Counted from the stretch's first letter, positions 25,369 through 34,780 are shown. The stretch: DNA of 64,000 bases from Roseiarcus sp963813195 (GCA_963813195.1 CAWEYC010000050.1:110433-174432), one strand, 5' to 3'. Translations and numbers: made by a program. Notes: generated by a model not told the origin, from the sequence alone.

Positions 25369-26912
25369 CCAGCTCGATGCTGCACGATGGCGAGGGTCAC
25401 GCGAATGCGCGGGCGCCTCTCTTCAAGGGCGCCGAGTGGAATTTTCCGACGATGCAGCGCGTCTACGAAGCGGTGCGCGACGTCGCGCTGAACGATCTCG
25501 GTCTCAGCGTCTTTCCCAACCAGATCGAAGTCATTTCAGCCGAGCAGATGCTCGACGCCTACTGTTCGGTCGGCATGCCGCTGATGTATGCTCACTGGTC
25601 CTACGGCAAGCGCTTCGTCCGCGACGAAGCGCTGTATCGCAAGGGCTATCAGGCTCTCGCCTATGAAATCGTCATCAATTCCAATCCATGCATCAGCTAT
25701 TACATGGAGGAGAATACGATGGCGATGCAGACGCTGGTGCTGGCCCACGCGGCGTTTGGCCACAATCATTTTTTCAAGCACAACTATCTGTTCCAGCACT
25801 GGACCGATCCCAACGGCATCCTCGACTATCTCGATTTCGCCAAGCACTACGTCGCCGAATGTGAGGAGCGCCACGGCGTCGCCGCGGTCGAATCGGTGCT
25901 CGACGCGGCGCATGCGCTGATGAATCAGGGCGTCTTTCGCTACCGGCGCGCCACGAAACTGAAGATGGGCGAATATGAACGCCGTCGCCGCGAGCGTCTG
26001 GCCGACGAAGCGCAAAGCTATTGCGATCTCTGGCGCACCGTGCCCACGAGCGCGCAAGCGCGCGAACTGACGTTGAGCGAGCAGGAAGCCCGTGAACGCA
26101 AGCAGCGCCTGCGGTTGCCAGAAGAGAACCTTCTCTACTTCCTCGAGAAGAATAGCCCGATCCTGGACAATTGGCAGCGCGAACTCCTGCGAATCGTGCG
26201 TAACATCGCGCAATATTTCTATCCGCAGCGCCAAACCAAGCTGATGAACGAGGGTTGCGCGACCTTCGTCCACTATCACATCGTGAACCGGCTCTACGAC
26301 GAGGGGTTGATCTCGGAAGGCGCGTTGCTGGAAATCCTGCACAGCCACTCCAACGTCGTCCATCAGTCGGCTTTCGACGATCCGCATTACGGCGGGATCA
26401 ACCCCTACGCGTTGGGCTTCGCCATGATGCAGGACATCCAGCGCATCTGCGTCTCGCCGACGCCGGAGGATCGTGAGTGGTTCCCGGATCTTGCTGGCCG
26501 CGAGGACTGGCGCGGCGCCCTGAAGGACATTTGGGCGAATTACCGCGACGAGTCTTTTATCCGGCAGTTCTTGAGCCCGCATCTCATTCGCAAGCTCAAG
26601 CTGTTCCTGCTGTCCGACAAGGCCGCGGCGCCGCAATATCGCGTCGAGGCGATACACGACGCGGAGGGCTATCGAAGAATCCGCAGCGCCTTGGCCGACA
26701 GCTACGACATCGGCAGCGTCGAGCCGGACATTCAGGTCGTCGACGTCGACCTGCGGGGCGATCGCGAACTCATCCTCCGCCACACCGTCCGCCACGGCGT
26801 CACGCTCGCGGCGGCGGGGCGCGAACCGGTGCTCCGCCACATACGCCGACTTTGGGGCTACGATGTGCGCCTCGAAGAACGTCCGCCCGACGCGAACGAG
26901 ACGTCGCACTGA
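25365..26912 (+). CDS. spoVR: SpoVR family protein (YcgB-like)
   Basis: 515-residue SpoVR-family cytoplasmic protein. Hallmarks: LFKGAEWNFPTMQRVYEAV, VISAEQMLDAYCSVGMPLMY, HWSYGKRFVRDEALYRKGYQ, YEIVINSNPCISYYMEENTM and HNHFFKHNYLF (His-rich). The C-terminal region ends with RHGVTLAAAGREPVLRHIRR. The true start is the ATG at 25365, overlapping the yeaH stop; a longer frame from 25119 overlaps yeaH. SpoVR is needed for spore cortex formation in Bacillus, but this organism class does not sporulate; in proteobacteria it works with PrkA and YeaH in an undefined stress function. Convergent with the next gene, 24-base gap. Confidence 0.95.
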   Translation: MTSSMLHDGEGHANARAPLFKGAEWNFPTMQRVYEAVRDVALNDLGLSVFPNQIEVISAEQMLDAYCSVGMPLMYAHWSYGKRFVRDEALYRKGYQALAYEIVINSNPCISYYMEENTMAMQTLVLAHAAFGHNHFFKHNYLFQHWTDPNGILDYLDFAKHYVAECEERHGVAAVESVLDAAHALMNQGVFRYRRATKLKMGEYERRRRERLADEAQSYCDLWRTVPTSAQARELTLSEQEARERKQRLRLPEENLLYFLEKNSPILDNWQRELLRIVRNIAQYFYPQRQTKLMNEGCATFVHYHIVNRLYDEGLISEGALLEILHSHSNVVHQSAFDDPHYGGINPYALGFAMMQDIQRICVSPTPEDREWFPDLAGREDWRGALKDIWANYRDESFIRQFLSPHLIRKLKLFLLSDKAAAPQYRVEAIHDAEGYRRIRSALADSYDIGSVEPDIQVVDVDLRGDRELILRHTVRHGVTLAAAGREPVLRHIRRLWGYDVRLEERPPDANETSH

Positions 26913-26936
26913 AGTCGTCGCGCAGCCCGGGGGTCG

Positions 26937-28400
26937 CTATTCCGCCGCGGCGCGTCTCGGGGCGAGCACGACTTTTGGCACGAGCGACGCGATCGCAGCT
27001 GTAAGAAGCGCAACCGCAAACATCGCCGAAAATGTGAGGTGGAGCGAATGCCCGAGCGCAGTCCGGAGGGACGCTTCGATCGTCGATTCTTGCGTTCCGC
27101 CTTCGAGCAGACCCCTCAACTGGCTTGAGGACACGGCCCCCCCGGTTCCCGAACGCACGAGACCATAATTGAGGACCGCGCCAAAGATTGTGGCGCCAAA
27201 GGTGCTGCCGAGGCTTCGCGCGAACACGAAGGACGCTGTGACGCTTCCCCGTTCTGACCAGTCGACGATTTCCTGGATCAAGACGAGGGATGCGTTGCTG
27301 AGCAGTCCCATGCCGAAGCCGACAACCAAAGATCCAACGCCGGCGACAAAGGCCGATCCGTCGGCATTGAGGAAAACGAATATGAGGGCGCCGGCGGGGA
27401 TGAACAGGCTGCCCACCACCATCACGGGACGGATGCCGAATCTTGTGAGGAGGCGCGTCGCGAGCGTCGCTCCGACCGGCCAGCCTAGAACCATAACGGA
27501 AAGAGCGAACCCGGCCATCAGCGCGGATTGCCGCATCACCCCTTGGACATACACGGGCAGGAAAGTCGTGAGCCCGATCATGGTCATCCCGCCCAGCAGG
27601 GACGCGCCGTTCGCTGCCGCGATGGGTCTGCGTCCCCACAACTTGAGAGAGATCATCGGTTCGGGCGAACGCCGCTCTTGCAGGACGAACAGCGCTACGA
27701 AGACCACCGAAACCGCGCTGATGAGCCCGATCTCCGGCCAATCCGAAGTCGAAATCGCGGTCAGATCCGCCATGATCGCCGCAATGGCGATTGTGAACAC
27801 ACCAGCGCTCAGATGATCGATTTTTCGACTCTGGTGGACAATGTTCTCATGGAGAGACGTCAAGAAGCCCGCCGCAGCGAAGATGCCGACCGGCAAGTTG
27901 AGCCAGAAAATCCAGGCCCACGAAAAATGTTGGATGATCAGGCCGCCCGCCAGCGGGCCGAGGACGGCCGAAATCGCCCAGACGCTCGCCAAATAGCCCT
28001 GTATCTTCCCACGCTCCTGCGGCGAATAGAGGTCGCCGACGATCGTCATTGAGACGGGCTGTATAGCCCCGGCCCCGACGCCTTGGACGAGCCGGAATAT
28101 GATCAACGACGGCATCGACCACGCGAACCCGCAAAGGAGGGAACCCAAGAGGAAGACCGCAAGGCCCGAGAGCATCACTTTCTTCCGCCCTATCAGGTCC
28201 GAGAGCTTGCCGAAGACGACCGTGGTCGCGGTCTGAGTCAGGAGAAACGCGGAGAAGACCCAGCTATAGAGTTGCAATCCCCCGAGCCGCCCGACGATTT
28301 GCGGCATGGCCGTCGAGACGATCGTCGCTTCGATGGCGATCATGAACATCGCAGCCATCACGGAGGCGAGCACGAGCGGTCGGTTTGTTTTCAGAATCAT
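26937..28400 (-). CDS. MFS transporter, DHA2 (EmrB-type) family
   Basis: 487-residue inner-membrane drug/proton antiporter-like exporter with about 13-14 hydrophobic segments. Motif A is GKLSDLIGRKKVMLSG after the second helix; the DHA2 motif C region is VLGPLAGGLIIQHFSWAWIF; helix 1 contains the acidic motif D1-like AIEATIVSTAMPQI. Only about 260 bases separate it from the upstream aldo/keto reductase on the same strand, so it may be the last gene of the ABC/YhfX operon or have its own promoter. A second DHA2 paralogue is at 59.3 kb. Substrate unknown. Confidence 0.9.
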   Translation of the reverse strand: MILKTNRPLVLASVMAAMFMIAIEATIVSTAMPQIVGRLGGLQLYSWVFSAFLLTQTATTVVFGKLSDLIGRKKVMLSGLAVFLLGSLLCGFAWSMPSLIIFRLVQGVGAGAIQPVSMTIVGDLYSPQERGKIQGYLASVWAISAVLGPLAGGLIIQHFSWAWIFWLNLPVGIFAAAGFLTSLHENIVHQSRKIDHLSAGVFTIAIAAIMADLTAISTSDWPEIGLISAVSVVFVALFVLQERRSPEPMISLKLWGRRPIAAANGASLLGGMTMIGLTTFLPVYVQGVMRQSALMAGFALSVMVLGWPVGATLATRLLTRFGIRPVMVVGSLFIPAGALIFVFLNADGSAFVAGVGSLVVGFGMGLLSNASLVLIQEIVDWSERGSVTASFVFARSLGSTFGATIFGAVLNYGLVRSGTGGAVSSSQLRGLLEGGTQESTIEASLRTALGHSLHLTFSAMFAVALLTAAIASLVPKVVLAPRRAAAE

Positions 28401-28663
28401 TGCACATCCATGGAGTCAGTCTGAGCTGACCGTCCAGCAAACGACCTTCAAGGGAGAAATGAACGGGTAGGCCCTGCCCAGACCGCCCCCTATTTAGGCG
28501 TGACGCGACCCGAAATCACGCTGTCACCGATCAACTATGCGTCACCAGCCCACGCCGACGGCTCGCCGCGAGGCGGGACATTGGCCGGCGGCAAGGCAGT
28601 CTGCGACTGCTGGCCCCGCCACGCGGGCGAGGATTCACTTGGAAGGGGCGGTCGTTGCTGACC

Positions 28664-29707
28664 CTATCTCGTTGGAACCGGCGCGTCGGCGCGCAACAAG
28701 CCCTCGTGCTTCAATTCGGCCCAGAGGTCGCTTGGAATCGGATGGTTGAACGCGGCGAGATTCTGCGCGACCTGCGCACGCGATATCGCTCCGGGGATGA
28801 GAGCGGCGACGATCGGGTGGCCGAGCGGGAATTGCAGCGCCGCGGCGGCGAGCGGCACGTTGTGGCGACCGCACACCGCCTCCATTCGTCGAACTCGCTC
28901 CAGGATCTCTGGCGTCGCGGGAGAGTAGTTATGCATCGCGTTGGGGACCGCGCCGGTCGCGAGAATGCCCGAGTTGTAGGTCCCCCCGACGACGATGCCG
29001 ACACCGCGCTCCGCGCATCGCACGAACTCGCTGTCCAAGACGCCCTGTTCAAGCAGGGTGTAGCGCATGGCGATGAGGAAGAAGTCGATGTCGAACAGAT
29101 CGAGGTAGCGCGGGATCGTGCCCATCGTGTTGAAGCCGGCGCCGATGCCCTTGATCACCCCCTGATCGCGCAATTCCTCCAGTGCGCGCCAACCGCTCGT
29201 GAAGAGCTGATTCATGTACGGGCCGACCTTAGCCTCGGTCTTGAAATGCCAGGTATCGAGATCGTGAATCAGGAGCACGTCGATCTTGTTGATGCCCAGC
29301 CGCTGCAAGCTGTCCTCGAACGATCGCATGACGCCATCGTAGCTGTAGTCGAAGACGGCATCGAACTCGAGGCCGCCAAGCCACTCGCCGCGGTCGAACG
29401 GACCTGCTTTGAGCGGACGCCGCAAGGTGCGGCCGACCTTGCTGGAGATCACAAACCGATCGCGCGGCTTTCGGTACAGCGCGCGCCCGACCCGGTGCTC
29501 GGCCTGTCCCTTGCCGTACCAAGGCGACGTGTCGAAATATCGGACGCCGCCGTCCCATGCAGCGCCGAGCAGAGCTCCGGCCTCGCCCTCGTCGACGATG
29601 TCCCAGAGGTCGCCGAGCGGCGCGGTTCCCAGCCCGAGTTCGGTAACCGTGACGTCCGTTCGCCCGAGCTGCCGGGTCGGCAAGGGGGAAATCTCATTCA
29701 ACGCCAT
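28664..29707 (-). CDS. Aldo/keto reductase, sugar/pyridoxal dehydrogenase type
   Basis: 347-residue aldo/keto reductase. Starts PLPTRQLGRTDVTVTELGLG; the catalytic Asp and Tyr are in YFDTSPWYGKGQAEHRVGRA, Lys in ISSKVGRTLRRPL, His in LLIHDLDTWHF. The segment DFFLIAMRYTLLEQ and its overall form match the D-threo-aldose 1-dehydrogenase / L-fucose dehydrogenase / pyridoxal 4-dehydrogenase branch, which oxidises cyclic hemiacetals to lactones. The ATG at 29707 has GAGGAGAG upstream; the extension to 29749 is unlikely. It is the last gene of a ribose-type ABC import operon, so it probably oxidises the imported compound; branch assignment is from memory of family motifs. Confidence 0.85.
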   Translation of the reverse strand: MALNEISPLPTRQLGRTDVTVTELGLGTAPLGDLWDIVDEGEAGALLGAAWDGGVRYFDTSPWYGKGQAEHRVGRALYRKPRDRFVISSKVGRTLRRPLKAGPFDRGEWLGGLEFDAVFDYSYDGVMRSFEDSLQRLGINKIDVLLIHDLDTWHFKTEAKVGPYMNQLFTSGWRALEELRDQGVIKGIGAGFNTMGTIPRYLDLFDIDFFLIAMRYTLLEQGVLDSEFVRCAERGVGIVVGGTYNSGILATGAVPNAMHNYSPATPEILERVRRMEAVCGRHNVPLAAAALQFPLGHPIVAALIPGAISRAQVAQNLAAFNHPIPSDLWAELKHEGLLRADAPVPTR

Positions 29708-29811
29708 AGTCGGAAACTCTCCTCGGCCGCTCGCTTCCTCCCATATCATTCATCGCGCGGTTCCGCATGTTTTTTGGGTGAAGGCCGGCGAACCGGGCGG
29801 GATGGGGCGAG

Positions 29812-30573
29812 TCACGAGTTGAGACCCGTAATCATCGACACGATCTCGTTTTTGTCTGTCTTCTTGGTTTCGCGCACGCCGATCTGCTTGCCGCGCCGCA
29901 GGACGCAGATGCGGTCGGCGAGGCGGAAGACCTGGTCAAGGCTGTGGCTGATGATGAGGATCGGCACGTTGCGCGCCTTCAGCGCTTCGATGATCTTCTC
30001 GACCTTCGCCGTTTCGGCGACGCCCAAAGCGGCAGTCGGTTCATCCATCAGCACGAGCGTCTTCGCCCAATGGGTCGCTCTGGCGATCGCGACGCCTTGA
30101 CGCTGACCTCCGGAGAGATCCCGGATCGCGGCCCTGGCCGAGGGGATGCGGATATCCAGCTCACGCACGAGCGCCTCGGTCTCCGCGATCATCTGCTTGC
30201 GGTCGAGCTTGCCGAACGGCGGCGAGGTGATTTCCTTGCCGAGAAACAAGTTCATGTAGACGGGTTGGCTGTCTGCGAGAGCGAGGTCCTGATAGACGAC
30301 CTGGATGCCCAGCGCCTGCGAGTCGCTGGGGTCCTTCATGACGACCTCGGCGCCGTCGACGAGGATGCGCCCGCTGGTCGGGGTCTCGACGCCGGCGATG
30401 ATCTTGATCAGCGTCGACTTGCCCGCGCCATTGTCGCCGACCAGAGCGACGACTTCCCCGGCGTTGACGTCGAGATCAAATGTTTCGATCGCGACGACGC
30501 CGCCAAACGTCTTGTGAATCCGTTGCAGGGACAATATCGGCGCGCCTGCGGGCCCCATATCCGTTGCGCTCAT
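29812..30573 (-). CDS. Ribose/fructose-type ABC transporter ATPase
   Basis: 253-residue ATP-binding subunit of a CUT2-like sugar importer. Walker A GDNGAGKSTLIKIIAG, signature LSGGQRQGVAIARATHW, Walker B TLVLMDEPTAALGV, Q loop VVYQDLALAD. Unlike RbsA, which fuses two ATPase domains in about 500 residues, this is a single domain as in FrcA, so it must work as a homodimer. The ATG at 30573 removes a spurious N-terminal extension that overlaps the YhfX-like gene. It lies 10 bases after that gene and 104 bases before the aldo/keto reductase. Confidence 0.93.
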   Translation of the reverse strand: MSATDMGPAGAPILSLQRIHKTFGGVVAIETFDLDVNAGEVVALVGDNGAGKSTLIKIIAGVETPTSGRILVDGAEVVMKDPSDSQALGIQVVYQDLALADSQPVYMNLFLGKEITSPPFGKLDRKQMIAETEALVRELDIRIPSARAAIRDLSGGQRQGVAIARATHWAKTLVLMDEPTAALGVAETAKVEKIIEALKARNVPILIISHSLDQVFRLADRICVLRRGKQIGVRETKKTDKNEIVSMITGLNS

Positions 30574-30583
30574 GGCTCTCGCC

Positions 30584-31780
30584 TCACATGGGCCAATCGG
30601 CCGGGCGTCCGAAGGCGTCGGAGATGGTCTCGACCTTTGGGGCGCCGCTGAGAAGACCGGAGACGCCGACCACATAGGTGCGCGTCACGAAAGCCTGCGG
30701 GCGGAATCCGAAGACAACGCTGTCGCCGATGCGCGGCTTCACCGGACCTGAGGCGTCGATCATCCCATAATAATCGATCGACGCCGGGACGGGAATATCG
30801 ACTGGCGCAAGCTTGCTCGCCGCCGCGCTGGGCTCCCGCGATACAATGGCCCGGACCTGATAATCGGGAAAGACCGGATCGATGTAGAGGCCGCCGCCAA
30901 AGCAGAACGCTTCCGAACCGAAGACATGGGACACTTCGCTGAGGTAGACGACCGCCGGAACCTCCAGCAGGGCTTCGACGGCGTGCAGGGGCGTCGTCCC
31001 GGTAAGGCCGTGGCCCGGCTCGATCTGCGTCGCGCCGGCTGCAGCCAACATCGGCAAGATCGCCGACGATGTCGTGCCAGGCGCATTGATTTCGATCTTC
31101 TTGCGGCCGGCCTTCGCCAGCGCCTCGGCCGCGCGGCCGAGCGTCGAGAGATTGGCAGTCGGCTTCACCGTGCGCCTGGCGTGGTCGAAGAGTTGGGTCG
31201 GAAATGACGTGACGCCGGCGAATCGCGCGCCGGGCAGGCGGTCGATCGCATCGGCGATCGCAGCGATGTCATTCTCAGGAAAGCCGCCCTCGTGCCCGCG
31301 ATAGAATTCATCCCCCTTTGCGACAATGCGCGCCAGGATCGGCTGCATCCGGCCGAGCTTCGCCGCGGCGGCGCCCGCCTCTGCGGCCTTCTCGAAGCTA
31401 AAGACGGTCCAGTGATCGGGGGTCATCGCCGCCGCGGCGTCGGCTTCGCGAAACGGCACTTGAACGAGGTGGCCGACGTGGCCGAGGCTGAGACCCGCCC
31501 TGCGCGTGGCGCGGGCGCATTCCATGTCGACGGCGACGGCCTTGCCGATACCGCCCTTTGCGACAGCCCGGCAGAACGAGCCGTTGCGGCCCATTTGCTT
31601 GGTCATCGCATAAGTCTTAAGGCCCAGCTTCGCGGCGGCGCCTGCGATTGTACGGGCGTTGCTTTCGACCGCGTCGAGATCGATGACATAGCTGTTGGCA
31701 GGGAGCAGACCCACCTGATGCAAAGCGATCGATTGTTCGATGAGCGCCGGATTGCGCCGACGGATGAGATCCAGAAACAT
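30584..31780 (-). CDS. yhfX: YhfX-like PLP-dependent enzyme (alanine racemase-type fold III)
   Basis: 398-residue fold-type III PLP enzyme closely resembling E. coli YhfX, a protein without a proven reaction. Shared blocks: FLDLIRRRNPALIEQSIALH, VIDLDAVESNARTI, the presumed PLP lysine in YAMTKQMGRN, VAVDMECARATRRAGL, HVGHLVQVP, EINAPGTTSSAILPMLA, EPGHGLTGTTPLHA, and the C-terminal FRPQAFVTRTYVVGVSG. Relatives are amino-acid racemases, D-threonine aldolases and D-serine dehydratases. It lies inside a sugar-type ABC operon, between permease (15 bases) and ATPase (10 bases), so its substrate is probably what the transporter brings in or a product of it; an amino compound is implied. Function open. 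Confidence 0.9.
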   Translation of the reverse strand: MFLDLIRRRNPALIEQSIALHQVGLLPANSYVIDLDAVESNARTIAGAAAKLGLKTYAMTKQMGRNGSFCRAVAKGGIGKAVAVDMECARATRRAGLSLGHVGHLVQVPFREADAAAAMTPDHWTVFSFEKAAEAGAAAAKLGRMQPILARIVAKGDEFYRGHEGGFPENDIAAIADAIDRLPGARFAGVTSFPTQLFDHARRTVKPTANLSTLGRAAEALAKAGRKKIEINAPGTTSSAILPMLAAAGATQIEPGHGLTGTTPLHAVEALLEVPAVVYLSEVSHVFGSEAFCFGGGLYIDPVFPDYQVRAIVSREPSAAASKLAPVDIPVPASIDYYGMIDASGPVKPRIGDSVVFGFRPQAFVTRTYVVGVSGLLSGAPKVETISDAFGRPADWPM

Positions 31781-31795
31781 CGATGGTTTTCCCTT

Positions 31796-32740
31796 TCAGC
31801 GGTTTGGCTCGCGGAGCGTTAGCGCCACCGCGATGAGAATGATGAGGCCGCGTGCGATCATCTGATCCGAGGGCTGATAACCCATCAGAATAAGGCCATT
31901 GTTCAGCACACCCATCAGCAACGAGCCGATCAGCGCGCCGATGATCGAACCCGCGCCGCCATTGAGGCGCGTGCCGCCGACGATAACGGCGGCGATCACC
32001 GTGAGAAGATCGGCCTCGCCAAGGGTGTAGCTCGCGCCATTGAGCCGACCGGCGTAGAGAAGGCCGGCGAGAGCGGCCAGCACGCCGCTGAGCACGAGGA
32101 CGCTAAAACGCAGCCGGAGCACCTTGATGCCGGTGGCCCGTGCGGCGCGCGCGCTATCTCCCATCGCATGGATGTGCGCGCCGTAGCGCGTTTCACGGAA
32201 GACGAAATAGCCGATGCCGACGGCGGCGATGGTCCAGATCGCCAGCGATGGGATGCCGAACAGAGCGCCCGAGCCGAACAGCGCGTTGAAGGCGTCCTGC
32301 TCGATCGGCACGGACTTCAAATCGGTCATTCGACGCCCGACGCCGGCAAAGACGGCCATGGTGGCCAGCGTGACGAGAAAGGATGGCAATCGACCGTAGG
32401 CGACCAAGGCGCCATTCAGCGCGCCGATGATCGCTCCAGCGCCAAGTCCAGCCGCCACGCCGACCGGCCATGGCCAGTTGCGCAGCACGACGGCGGCCAG
32501 CAGGGCCGACACGGCGACGATCGAACCGATGGAAAGATCAATCTCGCCGGCTGTGAGCACGAACACCATGCCAACCGCCATCACGGTCACCGGCGCGGTC
32601 TGCTGCGCTATGTTCAGCAAATTGGCGGGCGTCGCAAATCCGTCGTCGCGCAGAACGATGGCGAAGAGGCCAAAAATTGCGAGAAAGCCGACATAGATCA
32701 CGTATCGACTGGGATCGATCTTGGTCAGGAAGGCTCGCAT
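31796..32740 (-). CDS. Ribose-type ABC transporter permease
   Basis: 314-residue inner-membrane permease of the RbsC/FrcB family with about 8-10 hydrophobic segments. Hallmarks: TPVTVMAVGMVFVLTAGEID-type block (APVTVMAVGMVFVLTAGEID, LSIGSIVAV), LPSFLVTLATMAVFAGVGRR, GIKVLRLRFSVLVLSGVLAA, and ADLLTVIAAVIVGGTRLNGG near the C-terminus. The ATG at 32740 gives MRAFLTKIDPSRY; the upstream extension to 32896 overlaps the binding-protein gene and is rejected. It forms the membrane channel with the ATPase at 29.8-30.6 kb. Confidence 0.93.
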   Translation of the reverse strand: MRAFLTKIDPSRYVIYVGFLAIFGLFAIVLRDDGFATPANLLNIAQQTAPVTVMAVGMVFVLTAGEIDLSIGSIVAVSALLAAVVLRNWPWPVGVAAGLGAGAIIGALNGALVAYGRLPSFLVTLATMAVFAGVGRRMTDLKSVPIEQDAFNALFGSGALFGIPSLAIWTIAAVGIGYFVFRETRYGAHIHAMGDSARAARATGIKVLRLRFSVLVLSGVLAALAGLLYAGRLNGASYTLGEADLLTVIAAVIVGGTRLNGGAGSIIGALIGSLLMGVLNNGLILMGYQPSDQMIARGLIILIAVALTLREPNR

Positions 32741-32828
32741 GGCGCCGTCCGCTCGTCTCGATGGGCAAGGAGTTGAAATCGTTGTCAGAGACGGCGTCGA
32801 TCCGGCCGGCTTGGCGCCCATTGTGTGC

Positions 32829-33893
32829 CTACTTCGCCGCGTCGACCACCGATTTGGGAGCGTCGCGATGCAACGATTCCTGCCAGCCTTGCGCAACGTT
32901 GGCCTTGGTGACCGTCAAGACGGGCGCCACGACAAAGGCGGGGGCGGTTTTGTCGATCAGGCCGTATCCCGCAGCCGTCGCCATGGCGCGGCCCAGTTCA
33001 TAGGCCTGGTCGGCGACGATTGCGACGACGTTGCCGCCTTTCACCATGTCGAGCGCGATCGGCTCGGAAAGATCGAGCGTGACGATCTTCGTATGCTTGT
33101 TGCCGGCGGCGCGCAGAGCGGCGAGCACGCCTTCGGCCGGCTCCGACCAGGTCACATAGATGCCGTCGAGATCAGGATGCTGCAGCAGCAGGGCCTGCGC
33201 AATGTCTTGGGCGAGCGCAGGATCGGCGATGCCCTGCTGAGCGACGATCTTGATGTCGGGGTATTCGGATTCGATCGTCGCCTTGAAGGCGTTGTCACGC
33301 TGGTTGGTGACGTAATATTGCGCGTCATGATAGATCCAGGCGATCTTGCCCTTCTTGCCCATCGCCGCGGCGAGCGCATCGGCGGCGTGCTTGCCCATCT
33401 GGAAGAGGTCATCGGTGACGATCGTGACGTAGTCCTTGCCTTGCGCGAAACCCTTGGGCTTGTTGGACAGCAGCACGATCTTGACGCCCGACGCGACGGC
33501 TGGCCTGAAGGCCTCTGCGGAAGTGACGGGATCAAGCGGCAGGGCCAAGATCGCGCTGGGCTTCATTGCCAGGATCGTTTCGACGTCGCTCTTCTGCTTG
33601 GCGGCGTCAAAGCCGGCATCTGTCTGTGCGACCACGGCGACGCCGAGCCGCGTGAATTCGTCTTTGGCGCCGGCCGTGACGGCGTTCACGAAATCGGACG
33701 AGGTGTGCCAGAGAAGCGCCGCGGTGAACTTGCCTTCCTTGACTTTGGCGACTTCAGCACCGGTCAAGGTGAGCGCGCTGGTCGGCGTCGCCTTTTCCCC
33801 GTCGGGGCCCACGGTTTCGCCCGCCGAGGCGGAGATTGTCATAGCTAGAATTGCGCTCACCGCGAGCGCCGCGACTGTCCGCTTCGTGATCAT
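32829..33893 (-). CDS. Periplasmic sugar-binding protein of the ABC transporter
   Basis: 354-residue type I periplasmic binding protein (RbsB/Peripla_BP_4 class). Signal peptide MITKRTVAALAVSAILAMTI with cleavage near SASA. Core strands: FTAALLWHTSSDFVNAVTAG, GVAVVAQTDAGFDAAKQKSD, ILALPLDPVTSAEAFRPAV, IVLLSNKPKGFAQGKDYVTI, and DGIYVTWSEPAEGVLAALRA. First gene of the operon: binding protein, permease, YhfX-like enzyme, ATPase, aldo/keto reductase, all on the minus strand. The ligand cannot be read from the sequence; the class binds pentoses, hexoses, erythritol, inositol, autoinducer-2 and similar polyols. The promoter must lie between 33894 and about 34100. Confidence 0.92.
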   Translation of the reverse strand: MITKRTVAALAVSAILAMTISASAGETVGPDGEKATPTSALTLTGAEVAKVKEGKFTAALLWHTSSDFVNAVTAGAKDEFTRLGVAVVAQTDAGFDAAKQKSDVETILAMKPSAILALPLDPVTSAEAFRPAVASGVKIVLLSNKPKGFAQGKDYVTIVTDDLFQMGKHAADALAAAMGKKGKIAWIYHDAQYYVTNQRDNAFKATIESEYPDIKIVAQQGIADPALAQDIAQALLLQHPDLDGIYVTWSEPAEGVLAALRAAGNKHTKIVTLDLSEPIALDMVKGGNVVAIVADQAYELGRAMATAAGYGLIDKTAPAFVVAPVLTVTKANVAQGWQESLHRDAPKSVVDAAK

Positions 33894-34098
33894 GGCGTTC
33901 TTCCAACAGTTTGGCTTCGGGCCGGCTCTATGCTCGAAGTCGGCGAGAAAATCAGCGTCGCTCGCGGCTGGATCGAACTCCCGCGCGCCGCCGCGTCATC
34001 GCTCGATAAAATCTTTCTGAATATCAATGACAACAGACATGACTGGGTCTTCATCTGCTTCGAATTTGTTGGATTTCTCATCTTGGGGCTCTTTTGAC

Positions 34099-34663
34099 AT
34101 GGCAGACAGCTTGCCCCCGCTTCGCAAGGCGATTTTACCACAATCTTCCATACGCGAGATTCAGCCGCACCAACTCATTGAACTTGGCTCAACAGCGCCG
34201 CATAGGCGGCGTTGTCGTGATCTGGACAAAGCTCGAAAGCGCACTAAACGATCTAATTTTGACCATCCAAGGTAAGGCCCTTGAGGAAGGCCGTGAGGAA
34301 ACCGAACGTCAGCAGATAAGCCGCCTAATCTGGACACTCCGCAATCTCCCGAAGTCCCATCTATCGAAACCAGGCTTCCCGCAGGAAAAGAATGCGCTCG
34401 AGAATCTTCTAGACTTCCTAGGTTCCGCAAATATTGAGAGGAATTTGATTGTCCATGGAACTTGGGCAGAGCCAGACGGAGTTCCGCCGGCGGTGCGCTC
34501 AGGAGCCCGACGGACCATCAAAGCCGGGTAATTTTTGAGAACTACCCAGCCGCTCATATGGAAACTAGTCGAGAGTGGGGTAACAGCCGCGAGGGACCGC
34601 GTGATGAAAATCATCTGGATGCTTGAAGCATCGCGAGATACACCGCGCGCGCCACAACCGTAG
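34099..34663 (+). pseudogene. Frameshifted remnant of an unknown protein
   Basis: A protein-like signal is split over frames. MADSLPPLRKAILPQSSIRE and QPHQLIELGS are read from 34099 in one frame; from about 34200 the signal moves to a second frame (VVVIWTKLESALNDLILTIQ, ERNLIVHGTWAEPDG); around 34498-34565 it is in the first frame again (VIFENYPAAHMET); and after a stop at 34529-34531 the second frame resumes with VTAARDRVMKIIWMLEASRD up to TAG at 34661. At least three indels are needed, so this is a decayed gene or a badly sequenced one. The helical, charged content recalls small HEPN-like or unknown plasmid/phage-borne proteins, but no family is claimed. The rest of 33894-34780 has no gene. 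Confidence 0.5.
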
Positions 34664-34780
34664 GGTCCGCCTATCCCTCCGCAAGCAGCATGGCTTCAGT
34701 TATCTCAACCTCGGGGGCCAGGCTCGCGGATTAGTGCAGAAGTGGGCGCGCCAATCCGGGGCTGTTCGCAAACATCAGCG

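Noticed and set aside
28596..28610. GCAGTC-TGC-GACTGC dyad downstream of the aldo/keto reductase
   Set aside because: Three-base loop, 6-bp stem and no T run; not distinguishable from chance.
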